Source: Rhodopseudomonas palustris (lineage in GTDB: Bacteria > Pseudomonadota > Alphaproteobacteria > Rhizobiales > Xanthobacteraceae). From it: 64,000 nt of DNA. The DNA lies in assembly GCF_007005445.1 (NCBI RefSeq), contig NZ_CP041387.1:4045501-4109500 (forward strand), written 5' to 3'. Position numbers and translations under genes: made by a program. Under the pieces are notes generated by a model that had not been told where the DNA came from, searched no databases, and saw only the letters and a program-made list of their open reading frames with translations. Shown one piece after another: positions 52,098 through 61,673 of the stretch; within the stretch, counting starts at the first letter, position 1; each line of letters starts with the position of its first letter.

Positions 52098-53495
52098 TCA
52101 GCGAGATTTGCGGCCCTTGGCGAGCCGCTTGAGCCAGGCGTTGGCCTGGCTGCGGACGTTCTTCGGCGCGGTGCCGCCGTAGGAGGTGCGGCTCTTGACC
52201 GAGGATTCGACGCTGAGCACCGCCAGCACGTCCTTGGTGATGCGCTTTTCGATCCCCTGCATCTCGGCGAGCGGCAGTTCGTGCAGCGCCACCCCCTTCT
52301 TGGCGGCGAGGCCGACGATCCGGCCGGTGACGTGGTGCGCCTCGCGGAACGGCATCTTCAGCGTCCGCACCAGCCAGTCGGCCAGATCGGTGGCGGTGGC
52401 ATAGCCCTCGCCCGCGGCCGCCTTCATCCGCTCCGGCTCCGGCTCGAGGTCGCGAACCATGCCGGTGATCGCGCGGATCGCCAGCGACAGCGCGGCGAAG
52501 CCTTCCATCGCGCCCTGCTTGTCTTCCTGCATGTCCTTCTGATAGGCGAGCGGCAGGCCCTTCATCACGATCAACAGGCCGTTCAGCGCGCCGATCACCC
52601 GGCCGGTCTTGGCGCGGACCAGCTCGGCAGCGTCCGGATTGCGCTTCTGCGGCATGATCGAGGAGCCGGTGGTGAACTTGTCCGACAGCCGGATCAGGCC
52701 GACCAGCGGCGAGGTCCAGATCACGATCTCTTCGGCGAAGCGCGACAGATGCACGGCGCAGATCGACGCCGCCGACAACGTCTCCAGCACGAAGTCGCGG
52801 TCCGACACCGCATCGAGCGAATTGGCCATCGGCCGGTCGAAGCCGAGCCTGGCGGCGGTGGCGTGGCGGTCGATTGGGAACGAGGTGCCGGCCAGCGCCG
52901 CGGCGCCGAGCGGGCTTTCGTTGAGCCGCTTGCGGGCATCCTGGAACCGGCCGCGATCGCGCGCCACCATCTCGACATAGGCCATCAGATGATGACCGAA
53001 GGTCACCGGCTGCGCGGTCTGCAGATGGGTGAAACCCGGCATCACGGTATCGGCCTGCTCGAGCGCCCGCTCTGCCAGCGCCTGCTGCAGCGCCGCCAGC
53101 GCCGCATCGGTTTCGTCCAACACATCGCGGACGTACAGCCGGAAATCGGTCGCGACCTGGTCGTTGCGCGAGCGCGCGGTGTGCAAACGCCCGGCGGCCG
53201 GGCCGATCAGCTCGGCGAGCCGGCTCTCGACATTCATATGAATGTCCTCGAGCGCACGCTTGAAGGTGAATTTGCCGGCACCGATCTCTGACAAGATCGT
53301 GTCTAGACCCTTGCCGATATTTTTCGCATCGTTCGCGGTGATGATGCCCTGCGCGGCCAGCATGGCCGCATGCGCCTTGGACGCCGTGATGTCCTGGGCG
53401 TAGAGATGGCGGTCGACGTCGATCGAGACGTTGATCTCTTCCATGATCGCGTCGGGGCGATCGGTGAATCGGCCGCCCCACATTTTGTTGCTCAT
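52098..53495 (-). CDS. argH: argininosuccinate lyase
   Basis: A 465-residue fumarase/aspartase-superfamily enzyme. It starts [12 protein letters not shown]; the signature is [13 protein letters not shown], with the catalytic Ser in this flexible loop, and [10 protein letters not shown] and FTHLQTAQP carry the other active-site residues. It splits argininosuccinate into arginine and fumarate. The start at 53495 follows a purine-rich site (GAGCGGCGACAG). Divergent from tlpA with a gap of about 95 bp. Confidence 0.95.
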   Translation of the reverse strand: MSNKMWGGRFTDRPDAIMEEINVSIDVDRHLYAQDITASKAHAAMLAAQGIITANDAKNIGKGLDTILSEIGAGKFTFKRALEDIHMNVESRLAELIGPAAGRLHTARSRNDQVATDFRLYVRDVLDETDAALAALQQALAERALEQADTVMPGFTHLQTAQPVTFGHHLMAYVEMVARDRGRFQDARKRLNESPLGAAALAGTSFPIDRHATAARLGFDRPMANSLDAVSDRDFVLETLSAASICAVHLSRFAEEIVIWTSPLVGLIRLSDKFTTGSSIMPQKRNPDAAELVRAKTGRVIGALNGLLIVMKGLPLAYQKDMQEDKQGAMEGFAALSLAIRAITGMVRDLEPEPERMKAAAGEGYATATDLADWLVRTLKMPFREAHHVTGRIVGLAAKKGVALHELPLAEMQGIEKRITKDVLAVLSVESSVKSRTSYGGTAPKNVRSQANAWLKRLAKGRKSR

Positions 53496-53590
53496 CTGTC
53501 GCCGCTCACGATCATGCTCGCGTCTCAATCACATTTCATCACCAGCAGCCGCCCGCGAACCTGCGCGGCCTGCCGATCCCAGATTGTTCG

Positions 53591-54259
53591 ATGACCGAAT
53601 CCCAGCCGAATTCCGCCCCGCCGCGCCGTGCCGGCCGCCTGACCATCCTGCTGGCCACGATTGCCGTGCTCGTCGTCGCTGGCGCCGCCGGGATATACGG
53701 GATTGGCGGGCTGCAGCGCAATGCGGGCGGCGATCCGGTGTGCCGGCCGGCGGTGGCACTGGCGCAGCAGCTCAAGCCGCTGGTGCGCGGCGAGGTGGCG
53801 GCGGTGACGATGGCGTCGTCGCCGCTGCGACTGCCGGACCTCGCCTTCACCGACAGCGCCGGCGAGCCCAAGAGACTGTCGGACTTCCGCGGCCGGACCG
53901 TGCTGGTGAACCTGTGGGCGACCTGGTGCGTGCCGTGCCGCAAGGAGATGCCGGCGCTCGACAATCTGCAGGCGCAGCTCGGCAGCGACCGGTTCGAGGT
54001 GGTGGCGATCAACATCGACACCCGCGATCCCGCCAAGCCGAAGAAATTTCTCGACGAGGAGAAGCTGACCCGGCTGAGCTATTTCGCCGACGCCACCGCC
54101 AAGGTGTTTCAGGATCTCAAATCGGTCGGGCGCGCGCTCGGCATGCCGACCTCGGTGCTGGTCGACGGCAACGGCTGCGAGATCGGCACCATTGCCGGTC
54201 CGGCCGAATGGGACAGCGCCGACGCACTGGCGCTGGTGAAGGGCGCGCTGCCCAAATAG
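53591..54259 (+). CDS. tlpA: membrane-anchored thioredoxin-like protein TlpA
   Basis: A 222-residue protein with an N-terminal membrane anchor (LTILLATIAVLVVAGAAGIYG) and a periplasmic thioredoxin fold. The active site is WATWCVPCRKEMP with Cys113 and Cys116. In Bradyrhizobium, TlpA reduces the copper site proteins of cytochrome aa3 assembly, and it is also found divergent from argH there. An extra Cys pair, Cys in GGDPVCRP and NGCEIG, is as in the Bradyrhizobium protein, which has an additional disulfide. Confidence 0.88.
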   Translation: MTESQPNSAPPRRAGRLTILLATIAVLVVAGAAGIYGIGGLQRNAGGDPVCRPAVALAQQLKPLVRGEVAAVTMASSPLRLPDLAFTDSAGEPKRLSDFRGRTVLVNLWATWCVPCRKEMPALDNLQAQLGSDRFEVVAINIDTRDPAKPKKFLDEEKLTRLSYFADATAKVFQDLKSVGRALGMPTSVLVDGNGCEIGTIAGPAEWDSADALALVKGALPK

Positions 54260-54364
54260 CCGCCGCGACAAATGGACCCGTCGCCGGATGTCGGCGCGCG
54301 AACCGCTCGACCGTCCTCCGGAAAGCCGCATGATGTGCCGGCCGATCAACGGGGGAGACGACGG

Positions 54365-54715
54365 ATGTCCTATGTCGATGGATTCGTGGTGCCGGTGCCC
54401 AAGGCCCGGCTCGCCGACTACCTCAAGCTGGCGCGCAAGGCCGACAAGGTGTTTCGCGAGCACGGCGCCGTCGATTATCGCGAGTGGGTCGCCGACGACG
54501 TCTCGCCCGGGAAGCGGACCTCGTTTCCGCGTAGCGTGAAGCTGAAGCCCTACGAGGTCGTGGTGTTCGCCTACATCGTCTACAAATCGCGCAAGCAGCG
54601 CGACAAGGTGATGGCGAAGGCGATGCAGGACCCGCGACTGAACGGCATGGACCCCAAGACGATGCCGTTCGACACCAAGCGGATGTTCTACGGCGGGTTC
54701 AAGAAGCTGGTGTAG
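54365..54715 (+). CDS. DUF1428 protein
   Basis: A 116-residue protein with the ferredoxin-like (dimeric alpha/beta barrel) pattern of DUF1428: MSYVDGFVVPVPKARLADYL at the start and MPFDTKRMFYGGFKKLV at the end. Function unknown. ATG 54365 is preferred over an upstream start because GGGGGAGACG is just before it. Confidence 0.82.
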   Translation: MSYVDGFVVPVPKARLADYLKLARKADKVFREHGAVDYREWVADDVSPGKRTSFPRSVKLKPYEVVVFAYIVYKSRKQRDKVMAKAMQDPRLNGMDPKTMPFDTKRMFYGGFKKLV

Positions 54716-54729
54716 CGGCGGGCCGGCGA

Positions 54730-54930
54730 TCAGGCGCTGATGTCGAGATTGCCGCCGACGCCGGGGCCGACATTGGCGAGCGACGCCGAGCCGCCCTGTC
54801 CGGTGCCGAGCAGCGTCTGCACCGTGTCGCGCTCCATGCGCGAAGCCGACGCCTGAATCGTCGTCGCGATCTGCATCTGCGTGCTGCTGGCCTGCATGGC
54901 GAGCGCCGCGCTGATCATGCTCATGTCCAT
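54730..54930 (-). CDS. YjfB-like small protein
   Basis: A 66-residue protein (MDMSMISAALAMQASSTQMQ) matching the YjfB 'putative motility protein' family, which is a short helical hairpin seen near flagellar genes in some bacteria. The ATG at 54930 has several in-frame ATGs after it. It converges with the DUF1428 gene 14 bp away. No flagellar gene is in this window. Confidence 0.65.
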   Translation of the reverse strand: MDMSMISAALAMQASSTQMQIATTIQASASRMERDTVQTLLGTGQGGSASLANVGPGVGGNLDISA

Positions 54931-55045
54931 CGCCGCAGTCTGGCAGCAAATCGTTAACAATCCGGAGCAAGGCGGGCGCATTCGATGAAATAGCATCGAT
55001 CGCACCGCCGCCTGTGAGAGCCGCCGTCGAGACAGACGGCGGCGT

Positions 55046-55846
55046 TTAAACCCTGGAGCCCGCAGCGTCGCTGAGATGGACCGCAAAGCCGGTTCCGTTC
55101 GGATCGCCGAGTTCCGGCCGCAGCTCCATCGCAGGGATCAGGTAGTCGCCGCCGTTTTGGCGCCGATACGGGATCGGCGGCGTCTCGGCGAGCGTTCGCA
55201 TCCGAGCCCGGAGCCGCTCGGCCTCCGCTTCGAACCCGGCCGAATCGAGCCGGCCGGCCTGATACAGCACATAAGGCGGCAGCACCTCGCAGCCCGGATA
55301 GAACAGAATGCCGTGATGGATCGGAAACAGCAGGTCGTCGATCGGCCCGTTGATGCCACGGGGGCCGTAGTGCTGCTCCCAGCCGCCGGTGGTCACGATC
55401 AGCATCGCGCGCTTGCCGGCCAGACGGCCCTCGCCGTAGCGATCGCCCCAGCGCTTGTCGCTGTGCTCGCCGACCCCATAGGCGAAGCCGCAGGCGAACA
55501 CCCGCTCGACCCAGCCTTTCAGGATCGCCGGCATGGTGAACCACCACAGCGGGAATTGCAGGATCACGGCGTCGGCCCAGAGCAGCTTGTCGATCTCGTC
55601 GCGGACATCCTGGGTCAGCTCTCCTGCGTCGAACGCCGCCTTGGATGCGACCGAAGGCAGCAGCCGCTCGCCGGACGCGAGTCCCGGGAAATCGGCGCGG
55701 TCGACCGCAGGCTTCCAGCCCTGGGCGTAGAGGTCGGAGACCTGGACCTCGTGGCCGAGGCCTCGCAGTTCCGCGACCGCGACGTCGCGCAGTGCCCCGT
55801 TGAGCGAGCGCGGCTCGGGATGGGCGAATACCAGAAGGACTTTCAC
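55046..55846 (-). CDS. NAD(P)H:quinone oxidoreductase-like flavoprotein
   Basis: A 266-residue flavodoxin-like-fold protein of the NQO1/MdaB type: MKVLLVFAHPEPRSLNGAL, with the phosphate-binding region, then LQFPLWWFTMPAILKGWVERV and TTGGWEQHYGPRGINGPID. It reduces quinones or related electrophiles with FAD and NAD(P)H. Divergent from a LysR-type gene across 92 bp containing an ATCGA-N3-TCGAT repeat, so it is likely that regulator's target. Confidence 0.82.
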   Translation of the reverse strand: MKVLLVFAHPEPRSLNGALRDVAVAELRGLGHEVQVSDLYAQGWKPAVDRADFPGLASGERLLPSVASKAAFDAGELTQDVRDEIDKLLWADAVILQFPLWWFTMPAILKGWVERVFACGFAYGVGEHSDKRWGDRYGEGRLAGKRAMLIVTTGGWEQHYGPRGINGPIDDLLFPIHHGILFYPGCEVLPPYVLYQAGRLDSAGFEAEAERLRARMRTLAETPPIPYRRQNGGDYLIPAMELRPELGDPNGTGFAVHLSDAAGSRV

Positions 55847-55909
55847 GGTCGGACTCCCTGAAATGGATCAGAGTCTTCTGCTATCCCTGCCCCGATTATT
55901 CCGGTAGAC

Positions 55910-55922
55910 ATCGATCTTCGAT
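55910..55922. promoter_or_regulatory. candidate LysR operator (ATCGA-N3-TCGAT)
   Basis: A 5-bp inverted repeat with a 3-bp spacer, forming a T-N11-A motif (T55911, A55923) typical of LysR-type binding sites. It lies 16 bases before the LysR start codon and about 65 bases before the quinone-reductase start, in the shared promoter gap. Confidence 0.45.
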
Positions 55923-55938
55923 ATGATTGTTCTGTAGA

Positions 55939-56853
55939 ATGGATAGATCAGCAGTCACGATCGAACGCATCCGGACCTTCGTGCGTATCGCCGAGCGAGG
56001 CAGCCTGTCGGCGGTTGCGCGCGATCTCAATGTCGGCCAGTCCACCGTCACCCGCCAGTTGCAGGAGCTCGAGACCGCGATCGGCGCGCCGCTGTTGAGC
56101 CGCACCACCCGCCGGGTGACCCTGACCGCGGAAGGCAGCCGCTATTACGCGCGTTGCGTCCAGATCCTGCGGCTGCTCGACCAGGCCGGTGACGAAGCGC
56201 TGGGCGCCTCCGGGGCTCCCGCCGGCACCATCCGAATCTCCTGCACCGCCTCGTTCGGCGTGCTGCACGCCAGCCGGCTGATGTTCGCGTTTCAGGACCG
56301 CTATCCGGAGATCGGCATCGACTTCGGCCTGACCGATCAGCGGGTCGATCTGGTGCGCGAGGGCGTCGATCTGGCGATCCGGCTGGCTCCGCTGACTGAC
56401 AGCACATTGAAACTGCGACCGCTCGGCGACAGCCAGCGCCTGCTGGTGGCCTCGCCGGACTATCTATCGGTGCACGGCAGGCCGGCGGTCCCGCAGGATC
56501 TGTCGAGCCATCAGGGTATCCGCATGGTCAATGTGGCGGGCAGCGACATGCTGATGCTCCAGGGACCGGATCAGCAGACCCACCGCGTCCCGTTCGGCGG
56601 CCGGCTCCGGGTCGATCATGGGCTGGCAGCACGCGAGGCGATGATCGCCGGCCGCGGCATCGCCGCAGCCCATCGCTGGCTGGTCGACGATCTGCTGGCC
56701 GCCGGCAGGCTCGAAATCATTCTGCCGGAGTACCGGCTGTCGCCGGTGCCGCTCAATCTGTTGATCGTGCCGGAGCGCGCCGGGATCGCGCGCGTGCGGC
56801 TGCTGATCGATTTTTTGGCGGAGCAGATCCGGACCGTGCCGGGGATCGAATGA
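55939..56853 (+). CDS. LysR family transcriptional regulator
   Basis: A 304-residue LTTR. The winged HTH is at about 5-65 (RIAERGSLSAVARDLNVGQS with STVTRQLQELE) and the effector-binding domain from about 90 (GTIRISCTASFGVLHASRL; VDLVREGVDLAIRL). It belongs to the type that controls divergent quinone or NADPH reductases and responds to electrophiles or redox signals. ATG 55939 is favoured over TTG 55927. Confidence 0.85.
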   Translation: MDRSAVTIERIRTFVRIAERGSLSAVARDLNVGQSTVTRQLQELETAIGAPLLSRTTRRVTLTAEGSRYYARCVQILRLLDQAGDEALGASGAPAGTIRISCTASFGVLHASRLMFAFQDRYPEIGIDFGLTDQRVDLVREGVDLAIRLAPLTDSTLKLRPLGDSQRLLVASPDYLSVHGRPAVPQDLSSHQGIRMVNVAGSDMLMLQGPDQQTHRVPFGGRLRVDHGLAAREAMIAGRGIAAAHRWLVDDLLAAGRLEIILPEYRLSPVPLNLLIVPERAGIARVRLLIDFLAEQIRTVPGIE

Positions 56854-56872
56854 GAACGGTCGAGCGATCCGA

Positions 56873-57754
56873 TCAGCGGGTCGGCACCGGCTTGTCGCCG
56901 CGGTAGTCGTAGAAACCGCGCTGGGTCTTGCGGCCGAGCCAGCCGGCTTCGACATATTTCACCAGCAGTGGGCACGGCCGGTACTTGGAGTCGGCGAGGC
57001 CTTCGTGCAGCACCTGCATGATCGACAGACAGGTGTCGAGGCCGATGAAATCGGCAAGCTCCAGCGGGCCCATCGGATGATGCGCGCCGAGCTTCATCGC
57101 CATGTCGATGGCCTCGACGTTGCCGACGCCTTCGTACAGCGTGTAGATCGCCTCGTTGATCATCGGCAACAGGATGCGGTTGACGATGAACGCCGGGAAA
57201 TCCTCGGACACAGCGATCTGCTTGCCGAGCTTGGTGACGAACGCCTTGGCGGTCTCGAAGGTGGCGTCGTCGGTGGCGATGCCGCGGATCAGCTCGACCA
57301 GCTCCATCACCGGCACCGGATTCATGAAATGAATGCCGATGAAGCGTTCCGGCCGGTCGGTCGAGGCGGCCAGACGGGTGATCGAGATCGACGAGGTATT
57401 GGAGGCGATGATCGCCTCCGGCTTCAAGGATGCGCACAGCTCGTTGAAGATCTTGCGCTTGGTCTCTTCCTTTTCGACCGCGGTCTCGATCACGAGGTCG
57501 CAGTCGGACAGTCCGTCCAGCTTCTCGGTCGCGGTGATCCGCGCCAGCGCAGCCTTGCGGGCGTCCTCGGTGATGATCTTCTTGGCGATCTGCCGCGAGA
57601 GATTGCCGTTGATGGTGGCCATCGCCGACTTCAGCCGGTCGGCGGAGAGATCGTTCAGGACCACGTCGATCCCGCCGAGAGCGATCACATGGGCGATGCC
57701 GTTGCCCATCTGCCCCGCGCCGATTACGCCGACTTTCTTGATTGCTGCCGCCAT
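56873..57754 (-). CDS. hbdA: 3-hydroxybutyryl-CoA dehydrogenase
   Basis: A 293-residue HADH-type enzyme. The Rossmann motif is GAGQMG at 12-17; the catalytic His is in GIHFMNPVPVMELVEL near 142 with Glu in the same motif; the C-terminal helical domain includes HHPMGPLELADFIGLD. It interconverts 3-hydroxybutyryl-CoA and acetoacetyl-CoA. It is next to etfA on the same strand after a 163-bp gap with a perfect palindrome, so it may be part of a fatty-acid/aromatic acid beta-oxidation unit. Confidence 0.92.
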   Translation of the reverse strand: MAAAIKKVGVIGAGQMGNGIAHVIALGGIDVVLNDLSADRLKSAMATINGNLSRQIAKKIITEDARKAALARITATEKLDGLSDCDLVIETAVEKEETKRKIFNELCASLKPEAIIASNTSSISITRLAASTDRPERFIGIHFMNPVPVMELVELIRGIATDDATFETAKAFVTKLGKQIAVSEDFPAFIVNRILLPMINEAIYTLYEGVGNVEAIDMAMKLGAHHPMGPLELADFIGLDTCLSIMQVLHEGLADSKYRPCPLLVKYVEAGWLGRKTQRGFYDYRGDKPVPTR

Positions 57755-57874
57755 CTCTCATCTCGTTCGGAGCACAGCCGCGTCGCGCGGCCGGTGCATC
57801 TTCGCACATTCCCGCGCCGCTGTCCGTGTCCGGCGCCCGGACAGTTAGCCGGTGAACGCTTAAGGCTTCTGCAA

Positions 57875-57900
57875 CGAACCCGGCCCTCGGGCCGGGTTCG
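57875..57900 (-). terminator. 12-bp perfect palindrome after etfA
   Basis: CGAACCCGGCCC / GGGCCGGGTTCG with a 2-base centre, 18 bases downstream of the etfA stop. No T-run follows on the transcribed strand, so it is probably a transcript-end stabiliser or a weak terminator. Confidence 0.5.
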
Positions 57901-57917
57901 TCCGCCCGCGAAGGCGT

Positions 57918-58865
57918 TTACTTGCCGAGCTTGCCCAGCTCTTCGGTCAACTCCGGCACCGCCTGGTAGAGGTCGGCGACCAGACCGTAATCCGCAACCT
58001 GGAAGATCGGCGCGTCTTCGTCCTTGTTGATCGCGACGATCACCTTGGAGTCCTTCATGCCGGCGAGATGCTGGATCGCGCCGGAAATGCCGATCGCGAC
58101 GTACAGCTCCGGGGCCACAACCTTGCCGGTCTGGCCGACCTGCCAGTCGTTCGGGGCGTAGCCGGCATCGACCGCGGCGCGCGAGGCGCCGACACCGGCG
58201 CCGAGCTTGTCGGCAAGCGGCTCGATGTACTTGGTGAAGTTCTCGCGGCTCTGCATCGCACGGCCGCCCGACACGATGATCTTGGCGGAGGCCAGTTCGG
58301 GACGGTCGCTCTTGGCGACTTCCTCGCCGACGAAGCTCGACAGGCCGGGATCGGCCGCCGCAGCGACGGTCTCGATCGCAGCGCTGCCGCCCTCGCCCGG
58401 GGCCGCCTGGAAGGTCGAGGTCCGGACGGTGATGACCTTCTTGGCGTCCTTGGACTTCACGGTCTGGATCGCGTTGCCGGCATAGATCGGACGCTCGAAG
58501 GTGTCGGGCGCCACCACCTTGATGATCTCCGACACCTGCATCACGTCGAGCAGCGCGGCGACGCGCGGCATCACGTTCTTGAACCGCGAGGTGGCCGGAG
58601 CGACGATCGCGTCGTAGCTGCCGGCGAGCGAGACGATCAGCGCGGCCAGCGGCTCGGCGAGATCGTGCTCATAGGCCGGCGCTTCGGCGAGCAGCACCTT
58701 GGCGGCGCCCTGCAGCTTGGCGGCGGCATCGGCCGCGGCCTTGCAGCCCTGGCCGGCGACGAGCACGTGCACCTCGCCGCCGAGCGCGGCGGCGGCGGTC
58801 ATCGCCTTGTTGGTGGCGTCCTTGAGCTGAGCGTTGTCGTGTTCGGCAATCAGCAGCGTGGTCAT
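57918..58865 (-). CDS. etfA: electron transfer flavoprotein alpha subunit
   Basis: A 315-residue ETF alpha. The FAD-binding C-terminal domain is clear: [13 protein letters not shown] near 198, [19 protein letters not shown] near 235 ([13 protein letters not shown] follows) and [17 protein letters not shown]. With EtfB it carries electrons from acyl-CoA dehydrogenases to the quinone pool. Its start overlaps the etfB stop by one base. Downstream on this strand is hbdA. Confidence 0.94.
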   Translation of the reverse strand: MTTLLIAEHDNAQLKDATNKAMTAAAALGGEVHVLVAGQGCKAAADAAAKLQGAAKVLLAEAPAYEHDLAEPLAALIVSLAGSYDAIVAPATSRFKNVMPRVAALLDVMQVSEIIKVVAPDTFERPIYAGNAIQTVKSKDAKKVITVRTSTFQAAPGEGGSAAIETVAAAADPGLSSFVGEEVAKSDRPELASAKIIVSGGRAMQSRENFTKYIEPLADKLGAGVGASRAAVDAGYAPNDWQVGQTGKVVAPELYVAIGISGAIQHLAGMKDSKVIVAINKDEDAPIFQVADYGLVADLYQAVPELTEELGKLGK

Positions 58866-59614
58866 CAGATTACACCCGCTTCGTTCTTGAGCTTCGAGAC
58901 CAGTTCGGCGACGTCCTTGACCTTGACGCCGGCCTTGCGGCCGCCCGGCTCGACGGTCTTCAGAACTTCCAGGCGCGGCGAAACGTCGACGCCGTAGTCG
59001 GCCGCGGTCTTCTCCGCGATCGGCTTCTTCTTGGCCTTCATGATGTTCGGCAGGCTGGCGTAGCGCGGCTCGTTCAGCCGCAGATCGGTGGTGACGATCG
59101 CCGGGCCCTTCAGCTTGACGGTCTGCGAACCGCCGTCGACTTCACGCGCCACGGTAAAGTCGGAGCCGTCGACTTCGAGCTTCGAGGCAAAGGTCGCCTG
59201 CGCCCAGCCGAGCAGCGCTGCCAGCATCTGGCCGGTCTGGTTGGAATCGTCGTCGATCGCCTGCTTGCCGAGAATGATCAGTCCGGGCTTTTCTTCGTCG
59301 GCCACGCCCTTGAGAATCTTGGCGACCGCCAGCGGCTCGACCACGCCGTCGGCCTTGACCAGGATGCCGCGGTCGGCGCCCATGGCGAGGCCGGTGCGCA
59401 GGGTTTCCGACGCCTGCGCCGGTCCGATCGAGACGACGACGACTTCGGTCGCCTTGCCGGCCTCTTTGAGGCGCAGCGCTTCTTCGACGGCGATCTCGTC
59501 GAACGGATTCATCGACATCTTGACGTTGGCGAGTTCAACGCCCGACCCGTCGCTCTTGACGCGGATCTTGACGTTGTAGTCGACCACGCGCTTGACCGGC
59601 ACCAGAACCTTCAT
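58865..59614 (-). CDS. etfB: electron transfer flavoprotein beta subunit
   Basis: A 249-residue ETF beta: [20 protein letters not shown] at the start, [37 protein letters not shown] and the AMP-binding C-terminus. It heads the etfBA pair and is translationally coupled to etfA. The upstream gap (206 bp) probably holds the promoter. This is the housekeeping type rather than FixAB, judging by the absence of fixCX. Confidence 0.94.
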   Translation of the reverse strand: MKVLVPVKRVVDYNVKIRVKSDGSGVELANVKMSMNPFDEIAVEEALRLKEAGKATEVVVVSIGPAQASETLRTGLAMGADRGILVKADGVVEPLAVAKILKGVADEEKPGLIILGKQAIDDDSNQTGQMLAALLGWAQATFASKLEVDGSDFTVAREVDGGSQTVKLKGPAIVTTDLRLNEPRYASLPNIMKAKKKPIAEKTAADYGVDVSPRLEVLKTVEPGGRKAGVKVKDVAELVSKLKNEAGVI

Positions 59615-59820
59615 CGATCCTCTTTCGTGTTGCGGTGGGTAATCGTTTGTTGGCGGCGGAACCTAAAGCCCCTCCTAACCGGGGTCAACGCGGCAAAGCC
59701 AAAAACCGCCCGGTTCCCGGGAGCATTTCCAGTTCTCATCAGATCAGAACCGGAGCTGCGGCTGTTTGTTTCTGACCCGTGTTCTCGACGCGAACCGGCT
59801 TTCAGTTGGCTCGAAAAGCC

Positions 59821-60393
59821 CTAGCGGTTCTGGCCGGGCACCCAAAGCACGTCGCCTTGCCCGCCGTCGTTTACCGTGCGGGCGGCGACAAACAGGAAGT
59901 CGGACAGACGGTTGACGTACTGGACGGCCGCCGGAGTGACCTTCTCGTGCGGGCGGGCGGCGAGTTCCACCATCGCGCGTTCCGCACGGCGGCATATTGT
60001 CCGCGCCACATGCAGGTAAGCGGCTGCTGGCTTGCCGCCAGGCAGCACGAACGAGGTCAGCGGCGCGAGGCGGTCGTTGAGCTGATCGATCTCGCGCTCG
60101 AGGCGCTCGACCTGGCTCGACAGCACCCGCAGCCGCTCGGCCTTACCGTCGCGCTCCGGCACCGCGAGATCGGCGCCGAGGTCGAACAGATCATTCTGAA
60201 TCCGGCCAATCATGGCGTCGAGATCCGGCAGCTCGGACAGATGCAGCCGCACCACGCCGAGCGCAGCGTTGGTTTCGTCGATACTGCCGTAAGCCGCGAT
60301 CCGCAGATCTGATTTCGGCCGCCGCTCGCCGGTGCCGAGGGCGGTGGTGCCGTCGTCACCGCTGCGGGTGTAGATTCGATTGAGAACGACCAT
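59821..60393 (-). CDS. PduO-type cob(I)alamin adenosyltransferase
   Basis: A 190-residue ATR of the PduO/MMAB family: the ATP-binding N-terminus YTRSGDDGTTALG near 8-20, SDLRIAAYGSIDETNAALG, and RTICRRAERAMVEL plus YVNRLSDFLFVAARTVN at the C-terminus. It converts cob(I)alamin to adenosylcobalamin. The ATG 60393 is used; an upstream frame extension to 60471 has no support. It lies 206 bp from etfB and 52 bp after the HIG1-like gene on the same strand. Confidence 0.92.
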   Translation of the reverse strand: MVVLNRIYTRSGDDGTTALGTGERRPKSDLRIAAYGSIDETNAALGVVRLHLSELPDLDAMIGRIQNDLFDLGADLAVPERDGKAERLRVLSSQVERLEREIDQLNDRLAPLTSFVLPGGKPAAAYLHVARTICRRAERAMVELAARPHEKVTPAAVQYVNRLSDFLFVAARTVNDGGQGDVLWVPGQNR

Positions 60394-60445
60394 CGCGCGG
60401 GATTCCTGCGGCGGAAAGATCAGGTGAAATCGGGCTTTTTGGCAG

Positions 60446-60640
60446 CTAACGACCCAGCGCCCAGATCGCAAGCATGGTGATGACGATGGCGACGAATTGC
60501 AGCAACACCCGCCAGCGCATCAGGGTCTGCGACCGGTTCGGCGAGCCGCCCCGCATCATGTTGATCAGCCCGAGCATCAGCACAACAGCGACGGCGCAGA
60601 GCGCGACCGGCAGGGCGATTGAACTGAGGAAGGTTGCCAT
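60446..60640 (-). CDS. twin-transmembrane HIG1-domain small protein
   Basis: A 64-residue protein with two hydrophobic helices (about 7-27 and 45-62) joined by a short basic loop NMMRGGSPNRSQTLMRWRVL, which is the HIG1 (hypoxia-induced gene 1) pattern. In mitochondria such proteins associate with respiratory complexes; bacterial homologues are not well studied. It begins the transcript that includes the PduO-type gene. Confidence 0.8.
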   Translation of the reverse strand: MATFLSSIALPVALCAVAVVLMLGLINMMRGGSPNRSQTLMRWRVLLQFVAIVITMLAIWALGR

Positions 60641-60779
60641 CTAGGTTTCATAGCACCGCTGCTGATCCCGCGCTATCCCCGTGGCGGCGCCCGGCGCAAC
60701 GAACCCGGGTGGAGCCGGTTAGTAGCGGATGCTATGGTTCCACCGTGCCCGTCGGCAGCAACTCGTGACAAGGTGACCC

Positions 60780-61673
60780 GTGAGGCAGATCCGCACCGCC
60801 TATGCGGTCGCAGTCGACGCGTTCTATACGTTCCTGGCGGACGATGGATGGGCGATCGCCAGCCATATCGCGCTGTCGACGCTGATGGCGCTGTTTCCGT
60901 TCCTGATCGTGCTGACGTCGCTGGCCGGTTTCATCGGCTCGCGCGAGCTGGCCGACCAGGCCGCCGAGCTGCTGCTCGACGTCTGGCCGGCCCAGGTCGC
61001 CAGCACGTTGTCGGGTGAAATCCACGACGTGCTGACCACCACCCGGGGCGGCGTGCTGACGATCGGCCTGCTGCTGGCCCTGTATTTCGCCTCCAACGGC
61101 GTCGAGAGTCTGCGGGTCGGCCTCAACCGCGCTTACGCGGTGGTCGAGCCGCGGCCGTGGTACCTGCTGCGGCTGGAGTCGATCGGCTACACCCTGGTGG
61201 CGGCGTTTACCGCGCTGGCGATGGGGTTCCTGATCGTGCTCGGACCGCTGATCCTGGCCACGGCCCGACACTACGTGCCGGTGCTGGTCCAGAACAACGA
61301 GCCGCTGCTGACGATCGCCCGCTACGGCATCGCCATCACGGCGTTGACCGTGGCGCTGTTCCTGCTGCACGCCTACCTGCCGGCGGGGCGGCGTTCGTTC
61401 AAGCAGATCCTGCCCGGCATCGTCTTCACCATCGCGGCCTCGCTGATTTCGGGCGTCGCGTTCGGCATGTATCTGGCGCGCTTCGCAAACAACTACGTGA
61501 CGATGTATGCGGGGCTGGGCTCGGTGATCATCGCCCTGGTGTTTCTGTACTTCATCGCCGCGATCTTCGTTTACGGCGGCGAACTCAACGCCGCGATCAT
61601 CAAGTCGCGGCTGCCCGAGGGGACGACGCTGCAAGAAGCGCAGTTGCGAGCGCCCGGGGCGAAACCGGCTTGA
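60780..61673 (+). CDS. YihY/BrkB family inner-membrane protein
   Basis: A 297-residue protein with about six membrane helices. It shows YihY/BrkB features: IALSTLMALFPFLIVLTSLA near 30, GVESLRVGLNRAYAV near 110 and the C-terminal FIAAIFVYGGELNAAI. Once called ribonuclease BN, the family has no proven enzymatic role. GTG 60780 is used as the start. The last 74 bp overlap the end of the convergent histidine kinase gene. Confidence 0.85.
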   Translation: MRQIRTAYAVAVDAFYTFLADDGWAIASHIALSTLMALFPFLIVLTSLAGFIGSRELADQAAELLLDVWPAQVASTLSGEIHDVLTTTRGGVLTIGLLLALYFASNGVESLRVGLNRAYAVVEPRPWYLLRLESIGYTLVAAFTALAMGFLIVLGPLILATARHYVPVLVQNNEPLLTIARYGIAITALTVALFLLHAYLPAGRRSFKQILPGIVFTIAASLISGVAFGMYLARFANNYVTMYAGLGSVIIALVFLYFIAAIFVYGGELNAAIIKSRLPEGTTLQEAQLRAPGAKPA

